Source: CAUUCF01 sp045580225 (GTDB taxonomy: Bacteria > Pseudomonadota > Gammaproteobacteria > UBA9339). From it: a DNA stretch of 42,376 bases. The notes beneath the pieces were generated by a model. That model was not told where the DNA came from. It made no database searches and saw nothing but the letters and a program-made list of their open reading frames with translations. This document shows, in pieces, positions 33,199-42,312 of this stretch. The translations under genes were made by a program, and so were the position numbers. The stretch lies in contig JAZNNJ010000010.1 in assembly GCA_045580225.1 (NCBI GenBank), positions 1 to 42,376 on the forward strand, read 5' to 3'. Within the stretch, counting starts at the first letter, position 1, and each line of letters opens with the position of its first letter.

Positions 33199-34218
33199 AT
33201 GGCTAAAGTAACAATAATTGTACCAGTTTATAATGTTAGCAAATATTTAATTAGATGCCTGGATAGTTTAAGCAACCAATCTTTAAATGACCTTGAAATA
33301 ATTTGTATAAATGATGGTTCAACTGATGAATCTTTAAAGATATTAAAAGATTATGCTAGCAAAGACAATAGATTTGTGGTTATATCTCAAAAAAATCAGG
33401 GAACTGGAACAGCTAGAAACAATGGAATTAAATTAGCCACAGGCGAATACCTTATGTTCGTAGATCCTGATGATTGGATAGAACGGCATGCTGTAGAACA
33501 GCTATATCAACAAGCAAAACTACTAAAATCTAAAGTTTTACAATTTAACCACAAAGAATATGATGACCATTCTAAAAAATTTAAAAATATTAACTTCGCC
33601 AAACACATAAAACAATGTTATGGTTATGATCTTAAAATAACACCGTATTTTAATAGCCAAATTTTAAAAAATAATTGTTTTCATCAACTAGATCTACATG
33701 CATGTACAAAATTTTATTCTAGAAAATTTATTAATCAAACAAAAGCTAAATTTGCACCAACTAAACATGGTGAAGATCATTTATTTGTTAATATTGTACT
33801 TTTAAACGCAAAACGAATTGATTACTTAGATCAATATTTATATGTCTATTGCCTTAGAGCAGGATCTGCCACACATACGGTATCAAATAATTTCGATATT
33901 TTTAAAAACATCAAAATATTTAAAAAATATTTAATAGAAAATCATTTTTGGAAAGAATACACAAATGAATTTAACTCTTACAAAATTCAAGTTATCGTTT
34001 GGCATCATAAATTTATTTTACCAAATAGCATACAAAAATATCGCTCGCTTGCTAAAGAGATTTTAACACCTAATCAATATAAAATAATGATCAAACAAAC
34101 TCAAATTAAACAAAAATGGCTAAAATGGATTTTCTCTATAACCAATGAATATATCAATAATAAAAAGTACCGAACTATAATAATTATAGGAATAAAATTC
34201 AGAATTAGACAAGTATGA
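33199..34218 (+). CDS. Family 2 glycosyltransferase
   Basis: GT-A fold transferase probably acting on a surface polysaccharide. The N-terminal domain is textbook GT2: VTIIVPVYNVSKYLIRCLDS, IICINDGSTDES, NQGTGTARNNGIKLATGEYL and the metal-binding MFVDPDDW near residue 95. The C-terminal two-thirds (about 120-339) is less conserved, with AKFAPTKHGEDHLFVNIVLL and a basic end. The acceptor and donor are unknown. Its stop overlaps the start of a broken CDP-glycerol-type transferase (ATGA), so the two once formed a unit. The pair separates bepA from dprA. Confidence 0.93.
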   Translation: MAKVTIIVPVYNVSKYLIRCLDSLSNQSLNDLEIICINDGSTDESLKILKDYASKDNRFVVISQKNQGTGTARNNGIKLATGEYLMFVDPDDWIERHAVEQLYQQAKLLKSKVLQFNHKEYDDHSKKFKNINFAKHIKQCYGYDLKITPYFNSQILKNNCFHQLDLHACTKFYSRKFINQTKAKFAPTKHGEDHLFVNIVLLNAKRIDYLDQYLYVYCLRAGSATHTVSNNFDIFKNIKIFKKYLIENHFWKEYTNEFNSYKIQVIVWHHKFILPNSIQKYRSLAKEILTPNQYKIMIKQTQIKQKWLKWIFSITNEYINNKKYRTIIIIGIKFRIRQV

Positions 34219-34991
34219 TACAATATTCAGTTTTAAGTTTTTTATTTGCATGGATAATTCCAAGTAAAAATATCAGAAATCAATTCAGAAAATTTTGTTC
34301 GGATCTTGATTTACAACGAGAACATAGATTAATAAAAAAACGTCAACCTATATTACTAAAACAATTAGTAAGACAAGCCAAAACAAGAAAATTAAAAGTT
34401 GTATTTCTAACCATCCAAAATACAAAATGGAGCTATCAACCTTTATACGAGATGCTTGACATGCATCCAAATTTCGATGTGCAAATTTTGACATCAGTTG
34501 GCAAAAGAATGCTCAAAAAGAAAAATGCGTATCTAGATTACAAAAATTTAGCAAAAACAAATTATGATTTTTTCAGAAAAAGAAATATGAAAGTATCTTA
34601 TGCTTTTGATTTTATAAAAAGAAAATATATCGATTTAAAACATTTTAAACCAGATATAATTTTTTATGAATAACCTTGGTGGCTACATAAAGCACATGAT
34701 ATCATGAAAACATCAAAATATGCTTTACCATTTTATTGTAGTTATGGTTCTTGTATCACCAATGGTACAAATGAATATTCTGAAATATTCTACAGAGATG
34801 TATATTGTCACTTTCTTGATAAGAGCGTTATTAAAACGATCCTATTAAGACATGGTTTTGAAAAACAAAATTTATTGCGTAGTAGGACAATTAAAATTAG
34901 ATGCTTATTTAAACAACTATTTTTTATTACCAATACTATGAACCTTTCTAAAAAAGCAACGATGACTAATACTAAATTTTATCAATCATAA
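34215..34991 (+). pseudogene. Broken CDP-glycerol glycerophosphotransferase-like (TagB/TagF-type) gene
   Basis: The frame opens normally (MIQYSVLSFLFAWIIPSKN, LKVVFLTIQNTKWSYQPLYE, KHFKPDIIFYE) and is cut by TAA at 34671-34673. The same frame continues with PWWLHKAHDIMKTSKYALPF and YCSYGSCITNGTNEYSEIFY; intact relatives read FYxQPW there, so a CAA-to-TAA change is likely. A second lesion follows: from about 34879 the homology moves one frame on (VVGQLKLDAYLNNYFLL, resembling the VTGHPKLDxY of the family) and then reaches TGA at 34939-34941. The last third of the domain is not found before dprA. Such enzymes transfer polyol phosphates to surface polymers. The gene is dead unless lesions are sequencing errors. 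Confidence 0.8.
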
Positions 34992-36080
34992 TTACTTAAT
35001 AACTGAAACACATTTATAATTCAAATCTCTAAAATAACAATTATTTTTATAAATAATCGTGTTATTATTAACTAACTCTAATAATGCAAACTGAACACAA
35101 CTAATTTCTAGTCCAGTACGACAAATAATTTCTTCGAAAGACAATGGTTCATCCAATATGTTCCAGATAATTTTTTGCGATTGTGAACCAAAAACAGGAT
35201 TTTGTAATTCAAGTTGTGAATTAAAAGGCAACATAATTTCCAAAACATCTTCCGGTTTAGTTACTAATTTTGCCCCCTGATCAATTAAATATAAAGTTCC
35301 TTGACTTTGCTGATGATAAATTGCACCTGGTATTGCAAAAATTTCTTTCCCTTGTTCTCCAGCTAAACGCGCAGTAATTAACGAACCACTTTTTAACCCC
35401 GCTTCCACCACTAATACGCCTTTACTTAATCCGCTAATTAATCGATTACGTAAAGGAAAATGCCAAGCCTGAGGATGAGCACACATTGGTAATTCACTAA
35501 TTATTAAACCTTCGTTTTCCAAAATATTCTTTCTTAAACCTATATTACTTTTAGGATAAGTATTTAATATTCCAGTTCCCATGACAGCAATAGTTTTTTT
35601 ATTTTTTAATGCACCTTGATGGCTTGCAGTATCGATACCAGCAGCCAGTCCGCTAGTAATAGTAATATCGTAGCGCGTAAAAATTTCAGCAAATTTTTCG
35701 GCAATAGCTAAACCCATTATTGAAGGATGCCTAGTTCCAACCATGGCTAATTGTAAAGTCTTCAGCAAAGACACATTCCCCTCACAAAAAAGCATAACAG
35801 GAGGATTGGAAACATTTTTTAAATTTTCTGGAAAATCCGGGTACCATAAAATATGACAATTCGATCGATTTAGCCAGTTTTCAACAATGGCCATAGATTT
35901 AAAATCGGGATTAACAAGCAATTCGATAGGCATTCGATATCGTTTACAGGCAAGGTAATCAATATCTGGTTCTTGCCATAATTTTAAGCTATTTATTCCT
36001 AAACGAAAAAAATGCCCAGGATAATTCATTAATAACCATAATAATTGTTTTTTTAACCAAGGAGTTATAATATTTCCCAT
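34992..36080 (-). CDS. dprA: DNA processing protein DprA
   Basis: Loads RecA onto incoming single-stranded DNA during natural transformation. The 362 residues are typical (E. coli 374). The Rossmann-fold core holds MVGTRHPSIMGLAIAEKFAE, SGLAAGIDTASHQGALK, IAVMGTGILNTYPKSN, FPLRNRLISGLSKGVLVVEA and SGSLITARLAGEQGKEIFAI. A C-terminal winged-helix domain is at about 300-362 (FEEIICRTGLEISCVQFAL). An N-terminal SAM-like region is present. The gene is alone on the minus strand between the broken transferase and def; its partner smf-topA genes are not here. pilT and radA elsewhere in the window make natural competence possible. Confidence 0.96.
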   Translation of the reverse strand: MGNIITPWLKKQLLWLLMNYPGHFFRLGINSLKLWQEPDIDYLACKRYRMPIELLVNPDFKSMAIVENWLNRSNCHILWYPDFPENLKNVSNPPVMLFCEGNVSLLKTLQLAMVGTRHPSIMGLAIAEKFAEIFTRYDITITSGLAAGIDTASHQGALKNKKTIAVMGTGILNTYPKSNIGLRKNILENEGLIISELPMCAHPQAWHFPLRNRLISGLSKGVLVVEAGLKSGSLITARLAGEQGKEIFAIPGAIYHQQSQGTLYLIDQGAKLVTKPEDVLEIMLPFNSQLELQNPVFGSQSQKIIWNILDEPLSFEEIICRTGLEISCVQFALLELVNNNTIIYKNNCYFRDLNYKCVSVIK

Positions 36081-36093
36081 TTTTATTATTGCA

Positions 36094-36102
36094 TGCTATA
36101 AT
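36094..36102 (+). promoter_or_regulatory. Extended -10 promoter element for def
   Basis: TGCTATAAT: a perfect TATAAT (36097-36102) with the TGn extension, about 75 bases before the def start. The -35 region has no good match, as is allowed for extended -10 promoters. Confidence 0.45.
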
Positions 36103-36177
36103 AAAGTTATTTTAACAGAGGAGTTAAAAAAAAATATTAGTAATAAATACTTGATAGGAAGCATAGGAGGAAAAAAC

Positions 36178-36678
36178 ATGTTAGAAATAATACAGTATCC
36201 AAGTGAATTGCTGCGTCGTAAAGGTAGATATGTAGAAAATCTCTCAGAAGTAAAAGAAGAAATTCAACAAATGTTAGATACATTAAAAGCTCAAGAAAAT
36301 TGCGCTGCTTTAGCTGCTACTCAATTATCTATTCCAAATCCACACCGTATTGTCGTTTTTAACATACCAGATTATAAAGGCAATAACGAGATTTGGGGAT
36401 TAATTAATCCAGTAATTTTAGAAAAGATAGGAACACAGCGGGAAATTGAAGGGTGTATGTCAATTCCAGAGGTTAGCGCTGAAGTAATTAGGGCAGAAAC
36501 AATAAAAGTAAAGGGACTTGATTTAAATGGAGAAGCAGTTAGTTTTATCGCTACCAATTTTTTAGCACGTTGTATTCAACATGAAGTAGACCATTTAAAA
36601 GGTGTTCTGTATTTAGATCATTTAGATCATAATACACTACATCGTTTGAATCAGAAAATTAATCAAAAAAACAAGTAA
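36178..36678 (+). CDS. def: Peptide deformylase
   Basis: Removes the formyl group from the N-terminal Met of new proteins; Fe2+ metalloenzyme. The 166 residues (E. coli 169) are counted from the ATG at 36178, chosen because GGAGG lies eight bases before it; an upstream start at 36151 would add residues unlike the family. Motif I is CAALAATQLSIPNPHRI (usual GxGLAAxQ), motif II EGCMSIPE with the metal Cys, and motif III QHEVDHLKG with HExxH. Motif I has Cys-Ala where Gly-x-Gly is standard, a mild variation. The fmt gene, a frequent neighbour, is absent; dprA next to def is the usual arrangement in many gammaproteobacteria. Confidence 0.95.
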   Translation: MLEIIQYPSELLRRKGRYVENLSEVKEEIQQMLDTLKAQENCAALAATQLSIPNPHRIVVFNIPDYKGNNEIWGLINPVILEKIGTQREIEGCMSIPEVSAEVIRAETIKVKGLDLNGEAVSFIATNFLARCIQHEVDHLKGVLYLDHLDHNTLHRLNQKINQKNK

Positions 36679-36699
36679 AAAGCATTTCAGAAAAGCAAC

Positions 36700-36728
36700 T
36701 TGACTACAAAAAAAGAATACTCTAGAAT
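36700..36728 (+). promoter_or_regulatory. Promoter of efp-epmA
   Basis: TTGACT (36700-36705), exactly 17 bases, TAGAAT (36723-36728), 26 bases before the efp start. It lies in the 76-base gap after def. Confidence 0.6.
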
Positions 36729-36754
36729 TTTGAGTTTTGAATGAGGATTATAAT

Positions 36755-37324
36755 ATGGGAATGATTGCTACTAATCAGTTTAAAAATGGCGTAAAAGTTA
36801 TCTTAGACGGTGATCCTTATAATATTTTAGAAAATCAATTTGTAAAACCTGGAAAAGGACAAGCATTTAACCGAGTTAAACTACGCAATTTAAAAACAGG
36901 CAGGGTACTAGAAAGAACATTTAAATCTGGAGATACTTTAGAAGAAGCTGATGCTTTGGATATAGACTTACAGTATTTATACAACGATGGAGAAAGTTGG
37001 TTTTTTATGTCTCCGGAAAATTTTGAACAATATTCACTAAGTAAAATTGTAGTTGGTGATGCAATTAAATGGCTAAAAGAACAGGACATCTGTAAAGTTA
37101 CTTTGTGGAATAATCAAGCGATTTCTATTACACCGCCGATTTTCGTAATGCTGAAAGTAATCGATACCGATCCAGGTCTAAAAGGAGATACTGCAACCGG
37201 AGGAAGCAAACCGGCTACATTAGAAACAGGAGCAGTAATTCGGGTTCCGTTATTTATTGAAATTGGAGAAATTTTAAAAATAGATACTAGAACTGGTGAA
37301 TATATTTCACGGGCCAAGGAATAG
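36755..37324 (+). CDS. efp: Translation elongation factor P
   Basis: Binds ribosomes stalled at consecutive prolines and stimulates peptide bond formation. The 189 residues (E. coli 188) are counted from the ATG at 36755, with GAGG eight bases upstream. Three beta-barrel domains are visible; the modified residue is Lys34 in FVKPGKGQAFNRVKLR, at the same number as in E. coli. Domain II has TVTLWN-like CKVTLWNNQAISITPP and the signature DTDPGLKGDTATGGSKPATL, and the C-terminus is KIDTRTGEYISRAKE. Lys34 and the neighbouring EpmA imply beta-lysylation, not rhamnosylation. Its stop precedes epmA by seven bases. Confidence 0.98.
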   Translation: MGMIATNQFKNGVKVILDGDPYNILENQFVKPGKGQAFNRVKLRNLKTGRVLERTFKSGDTLEEADALDIDLQYLYNDGESWFFMSPENFEQYSLSKIVVGDAIKWLKEQDICKVTLWNNQAISITPPIFVMLKVIDTDPGLKGDTATGGSKPATLETGAVIRVPLFIEIGEILKIDTRTGEYISRAKE

Positions 37325-37331
37325 TCGTCTG

Positions 37332-38234
37332 ATGTTGCGTAATTTATTACTGGAAAAAGCTGCGATGCTTAACAAAATTCGTAGCTTTTTTCATGAACGT
37401 CAAATATTAGAAGTTGACACTCCGTTGTTGTACCATTCATCTAATCCTTCTCCACAATTATCATCATTTTCGGTTGATAAAAATTTTTTACAAACTTCGC
37501 CCGAATTTGCTATGAAACGTTTAATTGCTGGCGGAAGCGGAGACATTTTTCAAATTTGTAAGGCTTTTCGAAAAGAAGAACAAGGAACAATTCACAATCC
37601 GGAATTTACTATCCTTGAATGGTACCGCATTGGATATGATCATTATCAATTAATGGATGAAGTTACAGATTTAATGCAACTTTTTTTCCCGAAAGTTGTA
37701 GTTCAAAAAATTACTTATCAGCAATTATTTTGGGATTTTTATAAAATTGATCTTAAAAAAGTTTCGCTAGAACAATTACAAAATTTAGCAAAACACCATC
37801 AACTATATTTTTCAGATTTCTCTACTGAACAATGGATAGAAAGTATATTTACTCTTTTAATAGAACCAAAGTTAAATTATGAACAAATTACTTTTGTATA
37901 TGATTTCCCAGTTGAGCAAGCAATGTTAGCCAAAATAAATTACAACAATCAAACAGCTGATCGTTTCGAAATCTATTTTCGACATTTAGAATTAGGCAAT
38001 GGTTTTCATGAGTTAAATGACACTACTGAACAAATTAGACGTTTTAATGAAGATAATCAAAAACGACGCTCACTATCTTTACCTGAAATTCCTTTAGATA
38101 AACAGTTTATTTCGGCATTATCACATATGCCTAACTGTTCTGGAGTAGCGCTCGGTCTAGATCGATTATTTTTATTAATCAATAATAAAAATAGCTTTGA
38201 CGAAATTCTACCTTTTAGAAAAATGCTCAACTAA
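37332..38234 (+). CDS. epmA: EF-P--(R)-beta-lysine ligase EpmA
   Basis: Attaches (R)-beta-lysine to Lys34 of EF-P; a truncated class II lysyl-tRNA synthetase without the anticodon domain. The 300 residues, from the ATG at 37332, are a little short of E. coli (325). Motifs are EVDTPLLYHSS, SPEFAMKRLIAGGSGDIFQI, motif 2 CKAFRKEEQGTIHNPEFTILEW, FHELNDTTEQIRRF and motif 3 CSGVALGLDRLFLLI. The missing anticodon-binding domain and the position next to efp exclude LysS. Its usual partner EpmB, the lysine 2,3-aminomutase that makes beta-lysine, is not in the window. A longer frame from 37296 would run into efp. Confidence 0.96.
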   Translation: MLRNLLLEKAAMLNKIRSFFHERQILEVDTPLLYHSSNPSPQLSSFSVDKNFLQTSPEFAMKRLIAGGSGDIFQICKAFRKEEQGTIHNPEFTILEWYRIGYDHYQLMDEVTDLMQLFFPKVVVQKITYQQLFWDFYKIDLKKVSLEQLQNLAKHHQLYFSDFSTEQWIESIFTLLIEPKLNYEQITFVYDFPVEQAMLAKINYNNQTADRFEIYFRHLELGNGFHELNDTTEQIRRFNEDNQKRRSLSLPEIPLDKQFISALSHMPNCSGVALGLDRLFLLINNKNSFDEILPFRKMLN

Positions 38235-38251
38235 AACAATTGTATCGAGTC

Positions 38252-38280
38252 TTGACCTAACACTTTGTAGATCATAGGAT
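38252..38280 (+). promoter_or_regulatory. Promoter of mfd
   Basis: TTGACC (38252-38257), exactly 17 bases, TAGGAT (38275-38280), 24 bases before the mfd start. Confidence 0.5.
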
Positions 38281-38304
38281 GATAATATTAAATTTTAAAA
38301 TTGT

Positions 38305-41300
38305 ATGCTAAATAATTTAATAAATGAAATCCTTTTGAATAGACAATATTCTTATCTCGTTGTAGTCGAAAATGGTAAAGTTGCTCAAAAAATTTTTAAC
38401 CAACTGAATTTTATTTGCAATTTTTTGTCGTATCCTGTTAATATTTATTTGTTTCCAGATTACGAAACCTTACCTTACGAAAAATTACCGATAGCACACG
38501 ATATATTATATAACCGTTTATTCATTTTAAATAAAATTAAACAACAAAATTCTCAAGTTATTGTTACGGAAATTGGCACTTTAATGCGTAAATTACCTTT
38601 ACCAAATAACTTACCTAAAGGTTTAAGCTTATCAAATAATGTTACTTTTTCCGCTTTAAAACAAGAATTAATTAAGAATGATTTCCTCAAGGTTAATCAA
38701 GTGACCTCACCTAAAGAATATGCAGTACGAGGAGGAATTATTGATTTTTATTTAGGAAAGCATCCTTATCGTTTAGATTTTGAAGATGAACAACTAAAAA
38801 ACAGCTGGATACTAGATCCTGAATCACAACGATCTATTAAAAAAGTAAACAATATTACTTTTTTTCCCGCACACGAAGTAATTTTAAACGATGAAACCAT
38901 AGAAATTTTTAAAAAAAATTGGCAAACTCATTTTAAAGGTAAAAGTAATTCTTTTTTCAAGAAAATCATTAATTACCGTTACCATCAAGATTTAGAAAAT
39001 TACTTGCCTTTATTTTATTCTAATACTACTTCCCTCTTAGATTATTTTTATTATCCTTGCAAAATAATTAAAATAGGTAATTTAGAAATAGCTGCTAACA
39101 ATTATTTAGAACTAGTCAAACAACAATATCAAAATAGAGTAATTATAGATGCCTTAATTTTAAAACCGGAACAACTATTTTTCACATTAAAAGAACTAAC
39201 TGTTTTGTTAAACAAAAGAGAAATAATTAATCTAATTAACAATAATCAAAATACTAATAAGACAGATTATGAAATTTTTATTTCTAATTCCAGATATTAC
39301 TTAGATACTCTAAAAATACCAATTATAAAACATTACAATGAAATTGAACATAATAACAGTAAATATGCCGTTTTTGATGAACAAATTAACGAGGATTTTA
39401 CAATATCCTACCAAAATAACAATTTATTTTTTAAAACTAAATTCAATCTGAACTCAACAAAGAAAATAACTCCAAAAGAATTAGTTAATAAAATTAACAT
39501 TGATTTAAATCAATTAAAAACAGGAGATTTAGTAGTACATCGTAATTATGGAATAGGTCGCTTTATTTCTTTGGTTAAAGAAGATTTAGGTGATTTTATT
39601 TTAATAGAATATGCTAATTGTGAAAAACTTTATATTGCTAGTGACCAATTACATTTAATCAGTCGTTATTTAGGCACAGAAGAAGTAGCCTTAAATTCAT
39701 TACATAATAAAAATTGGGAAAAAACCACCCAAAAAGCTAAAGAGCAAATTAAAGACCTAGCAATAGAACTACTTACCTTACAAGCAAAACGTCAAACTAT
39801 TAAAAAAAATAAATTTATAATACCCAACGAATACCAAAAATTTCAAGATGATTGTCCTTTTATTTTAACTCAAGACCAAGAAATCATTTTAAGCGAAATT
39901 CAACAAGATTTTAAGAGCGAATATTTAATGGATCGCTTAATTTGCGGAGATGTAGGATTTGGAAAAACAGAAATAGCAATGCATGCTGCTTTTTTATCGG
40001 TATATAATAACCAACAAGTTATTTTAATAGCGCCCACTACGGTACTAGTAAATCAGCACTTAGAAACTTTTAAACGTCGTTTTTTTAATTTTCCAATTAA
40101 CATAAAATCCTTAACTAGAAATAATAATGCTAAAATTCGTCAACAACTATTAATGAATTTTAATGAAGGTAAAATTGATATTTTGATTACTACTTTAACT
40201 TTTTTTCCTGGCGAACTAAAACGATTAGGTTTATTGATCATTGATGAAGAACATCGTTTTGGAGTAGAACAAAAAGAGCATTTTAAGCAATGGGTAACTA
40301 AATTAGGAGTTCTTTCTTTAACAGCAACTCCAATTCCACGCAGTTTAAATCTAGCAATGCTTGGTATTCGCAATTTTTCCCTTTTACAAACTCCGCCGGC
40401 TAAAAAGCTACCGGTAAAAACTATTGTTAGCCAATATCAAGAAAATATAATCAAAGAAGCTATTCAACGAGAATTATTACGTGGCGGACAAGTTTACTTT
40501 GTACATAATCGCATTGCGCAATTACCCCATTTTTGCAATCTTTTATCTAAAATGTTTCCAAATAACAAAATTGTCAGTTTACACGGCAAAAATAAAGATA
40601 ATTTAAAAACTATGCAACTCTTTCTTAGACAGGAAATTGACATTTTAGTATGTACTAATCTTATTGAATCTGGCTTAGATTTTAAAAATGCAAATACTAT
40701 AATTATTAATGATGCAGATCTTTTTGGAATAGCAGATTTACATCAATTACGTGGTAGAGTAGGCCGTTTTTCTCGTCAAGCTTATGCTTATTTATTACTA
40801 AGCAAAGAACCGACGTTAAAAGCCAAAAAAAGATTATTAGCATTGTCACAATATGATACTTTGGGAAGTGGTATAAACTTAGCTCTAGAAGATCTAAATT
40901 TACGGGGAGCAGGAGAATTTCTAGGTAAAAAACAAAGCGGCGCTATGAATAATTTAGGTTTTAATTTATACATGGAATTATTACAAGAAGCAATTAGACA
41001 AAATGAAGTAGTAGATCATAACAATATCATTTTAAATACTAATTTAGAAACTCGCTTTCCGGAGGAATATATCAATGAAACTTCAACTCGTTTACAGTTT
41101 TATAAACGATTTTCAAATTGTACTCAACTCGATGAAATTGAAATTCTGACCCAAGAATTACAGGATCGTTTTGGCAATCTACCTGCCGCCAGTTATAATT
41201 TAGTAATGTTAACCAAATATAAAATAAGGTTAAAACTCGTTGGAGTCCAAAAAGGATATTTAAAAAAAGAATGGCTAATTGTTTTTAATAACGCCTCTAT

Positions 41301-41463
41301 TTATTTTCAAAATGAAGGCTTTAAATTATTCCAAACATTGGGAACTAAAGTAAAGTATACAGCTAATTCAGTAAATTTTATTGTTGATTCCGACTTACCA
41401 TTTTGGAATAATTTAGAATGTTTAACAACCGGTCTAGAAAAAATATTTATTCAAAAAAAATAA
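38305..41463 (+). CDS. mfd: Transcription-repair coupling factor Mfd
   Basis: Removes RNA polymerase stalled at DNA lesions and recruits UvrA. The 1052 residues are about 96 fewer than E. coli (1148), with the missing part mainly in the N-terminal UvrB-like region. That region is recognisable (FPDYETLPYEKLPIAHDILY, VTSPKEYAVRGGIIDFYL). The RNA-polymerase-interacting domain is near residue 400 (KTGDLVVHRNYGIGRFISL). The RecG-like translocase follows with Walker A CGDVGFGKTEIAMHAA (about 550), the DEEH box (about 647), SLTATPIPRSLNLAMLGIR, and the C-terminal LQELQDRFGNLP-type domain that regulates UvrA binding. It starts 70 bases after epmA and has its own promoter. A ribosome site before the ATG is weak. 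Confidence 0.97.
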   Translation: MLNNLINEILLNRQYSYLVVVENGKVAQKIFNQLNFICNFLSYPVNIYLFPDYETLPYEKLPIAHDILYNRLFILNKIKQQNSQVIVTEIGTLMRKLPLPNNLPKGLSLSNNVTFSALKQELIKNDFLKVNQVTSPKEYAVRGGIIDFYLGKHPYRLDFEDEQLKNSWILDPESQRSIKKVNNITFFPAHEVILNDETIEIFKKNWQTHFKGKSNSFFKKIINYRYHQDLENYLPLFYSNTTSLLDYFYYPCKIIKIGNLEIAANNYLELVKQQYQNRVIIDALILKPEQLFFTLKELTVLLNKREIINLINNNQNTNKTDYEIFISNSRYYLDTLKIPIIKHYNEIEHNNSKYAVFDEQINEDFTISYQNNNLFFKTKFNLNSTKKITPKELVNKINIDLNQLKTGDLVVHRNYGIGRFISLVKEDLGDFILIEYANCEKLYIASDQLHLISRYLGTEEVALNSLHNKNWEKTTQKAKEQIKDLAIELLTLQAKRQTIKKNKFIIPNEYQKFQDDCPFILTQDQEIILSEIQQDFKSEYLMDRLICGDVGFGKTEIAMHAAFLSVYNNQQVILIAPTTVLVNQHLETFKRRFFNFPINIKSLTRNNNAKIRQQLLMNFNEGKIDILITTLTFFPGELKRLGLLIIDEEHRFGVEQKEHFKQWVTKLGVLSLTATPIPRSLNLAMLGIRNFSLLQTPPAKKLPVKTIVSQYQENIIKEAIQRELLRGGQVYFVHNRIAQLPHFCNLLSKMFPNNKIVSLHGKNKDNLKTMQLFLRQEIDILVCTNLIESGLDFKNANTIIINDADLFGIADLHQLRGRVGRFSRQAYAYLLLSKEPTLKAKKRLLALSQYDTLGSGINLALEDLNLRGAGEFLGKKQSGAMNNLGFNLYMELLQEAIRQNEVVDHNNIILNTNLETRFPEEYINETSTRLQFYKRFSNCTQLDEIEILTQELQDRFGNLPAASYNLVMLTKYKIRLKLVGVQKGYLKKEWLIVFNNASIYFQNEGFKLFQTLGTKVKYTANSVNFIVDSDLPFWNNLECLTTGLEKIFIQKK

Positions 41464-41508
41464 TAATTATGCTAGTCTTCCTTCAATTTTAAATAAGAAG
41501 ATTCATAA

Positions 41509-42312
41509 ATGTTACCTAAAATTGGCTTTGGAACTTGGAAATTAAATGGGACCATTTTAAAAAGAGCTTTGCATGAAGCAATAAAAACTGGTTACAAGTT
41601 AATCGATTCTGCCGCTTATTATGAAAATGAAAAAATTATTGGAGAGATTTTAAGCGAAAAAGAAGTTAATCGTTCTAATTTATTTATAACTAGCAAACTA
41701 TGGAATACAGAACGTGGTTATAACCAAACATGCAAGGCTTTCAATAACTCTTTAAAAAAATTAAAATTAAAATACTTGGATATTTATTTAATTCATTGGC
41801 CCGCAAACACTGTGCAATTTAAAAATGCAACACAAATTAATCAAGATACTTGGCGAGCTTTAGAAACTCTATATCAAGAAGAAAAAATTAAAATGATTGG
41901 AGTAAGTAATTTTTTACCACACCATCTAGAATCCTTATTTGAAACCGCAAAAATTAAACCTTTTATTAATCAATTAGAAATTCACCCAGGTTTTTATCCA
42001 CAGAAAACTATTAATTTTTGTCGCAAACATCAAATAATAATCGAAGCTTGGAGCCCTTTAGGTGAAGGTAAAATTTTACATCATCCATTATTAATGGCTT
42101 TAGCCAATAAATACCAAGTAACTACAGCACAAATCACTTTACGTTGGTTAACTCAACAATCCATCATACCACTGCCTCGTTCAGCTAATCTTTCTCATAT
42201 TAAAAATAATTTGGAATTAAATTTTTCTTTAACACAGCAAGAAATGGAAAAAATTAATAATCTCCCTGAATATGGATTTTCAGGACTAAAACCAGATGAA
42301 GTAATTTTTTAA
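41509..42312 (+). CDS. Aldo-keto reductase
   Basis: NADPH-dependent reduction of an aldehyde or ketone in the cytosol. The 267 residues form the usual TIM barrel and carry the catalytic tetrad: Asp and Tyr in DSAAYYENEKIIG, Lys in ITSKLWNTERG and His in LIHWPAN. Further signatures are MIGVSNFLPHHLESL, NQLEIHPGFYPQKT, IEAWSPLGEGKI and the cofactor-binding IIPLPRSANLSHIKNNLELN. The closest well-known relatives are the 2,5-diketo-D-gluconate reductase / YvgN-type enzymes, but no substrate can be assigned. It lies 45 bases after mfd. The 64 bases after it hold nothing I can identify. Confidence 0.95.
   Translation: MLPKIGFGTWKLNGTILKRALHEAIKTGYKLIDSAAYYENEKIIGEILSEKEVNRSNLFITSKLWNTERGYNQTCKAFNNSLKKLKLKYLDIYLIHWPANTVQFKNATQINQDTWRALETLYQEEKIKMIGVSNFLPHHLESLFETAKIKPFINQLEIHPGFYPQKTINFCRKHQIIIEAWSPLGEGKILHHPLLMALANKYQVTTAQITLRWLTQQSIIPLPRSANLSHIKNNLELNFSLTQQEMEKINNLPEYGFSGLKPDEVIF

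Noticed and set aside
34704..34991. A separate 95-residue hypothetical protein starting at the ATG 34704
   Set aside because: It is in the same frame as the upstream broken transferase and continues its homology, so it is part of the pseudogene.
37296..37331. Upstream start for EpmA at 37296
   Set aside because: It would overlap efp by 29 bases and add 12 residues unlike the family; the ATG at 37332 matches EpmA proteins.
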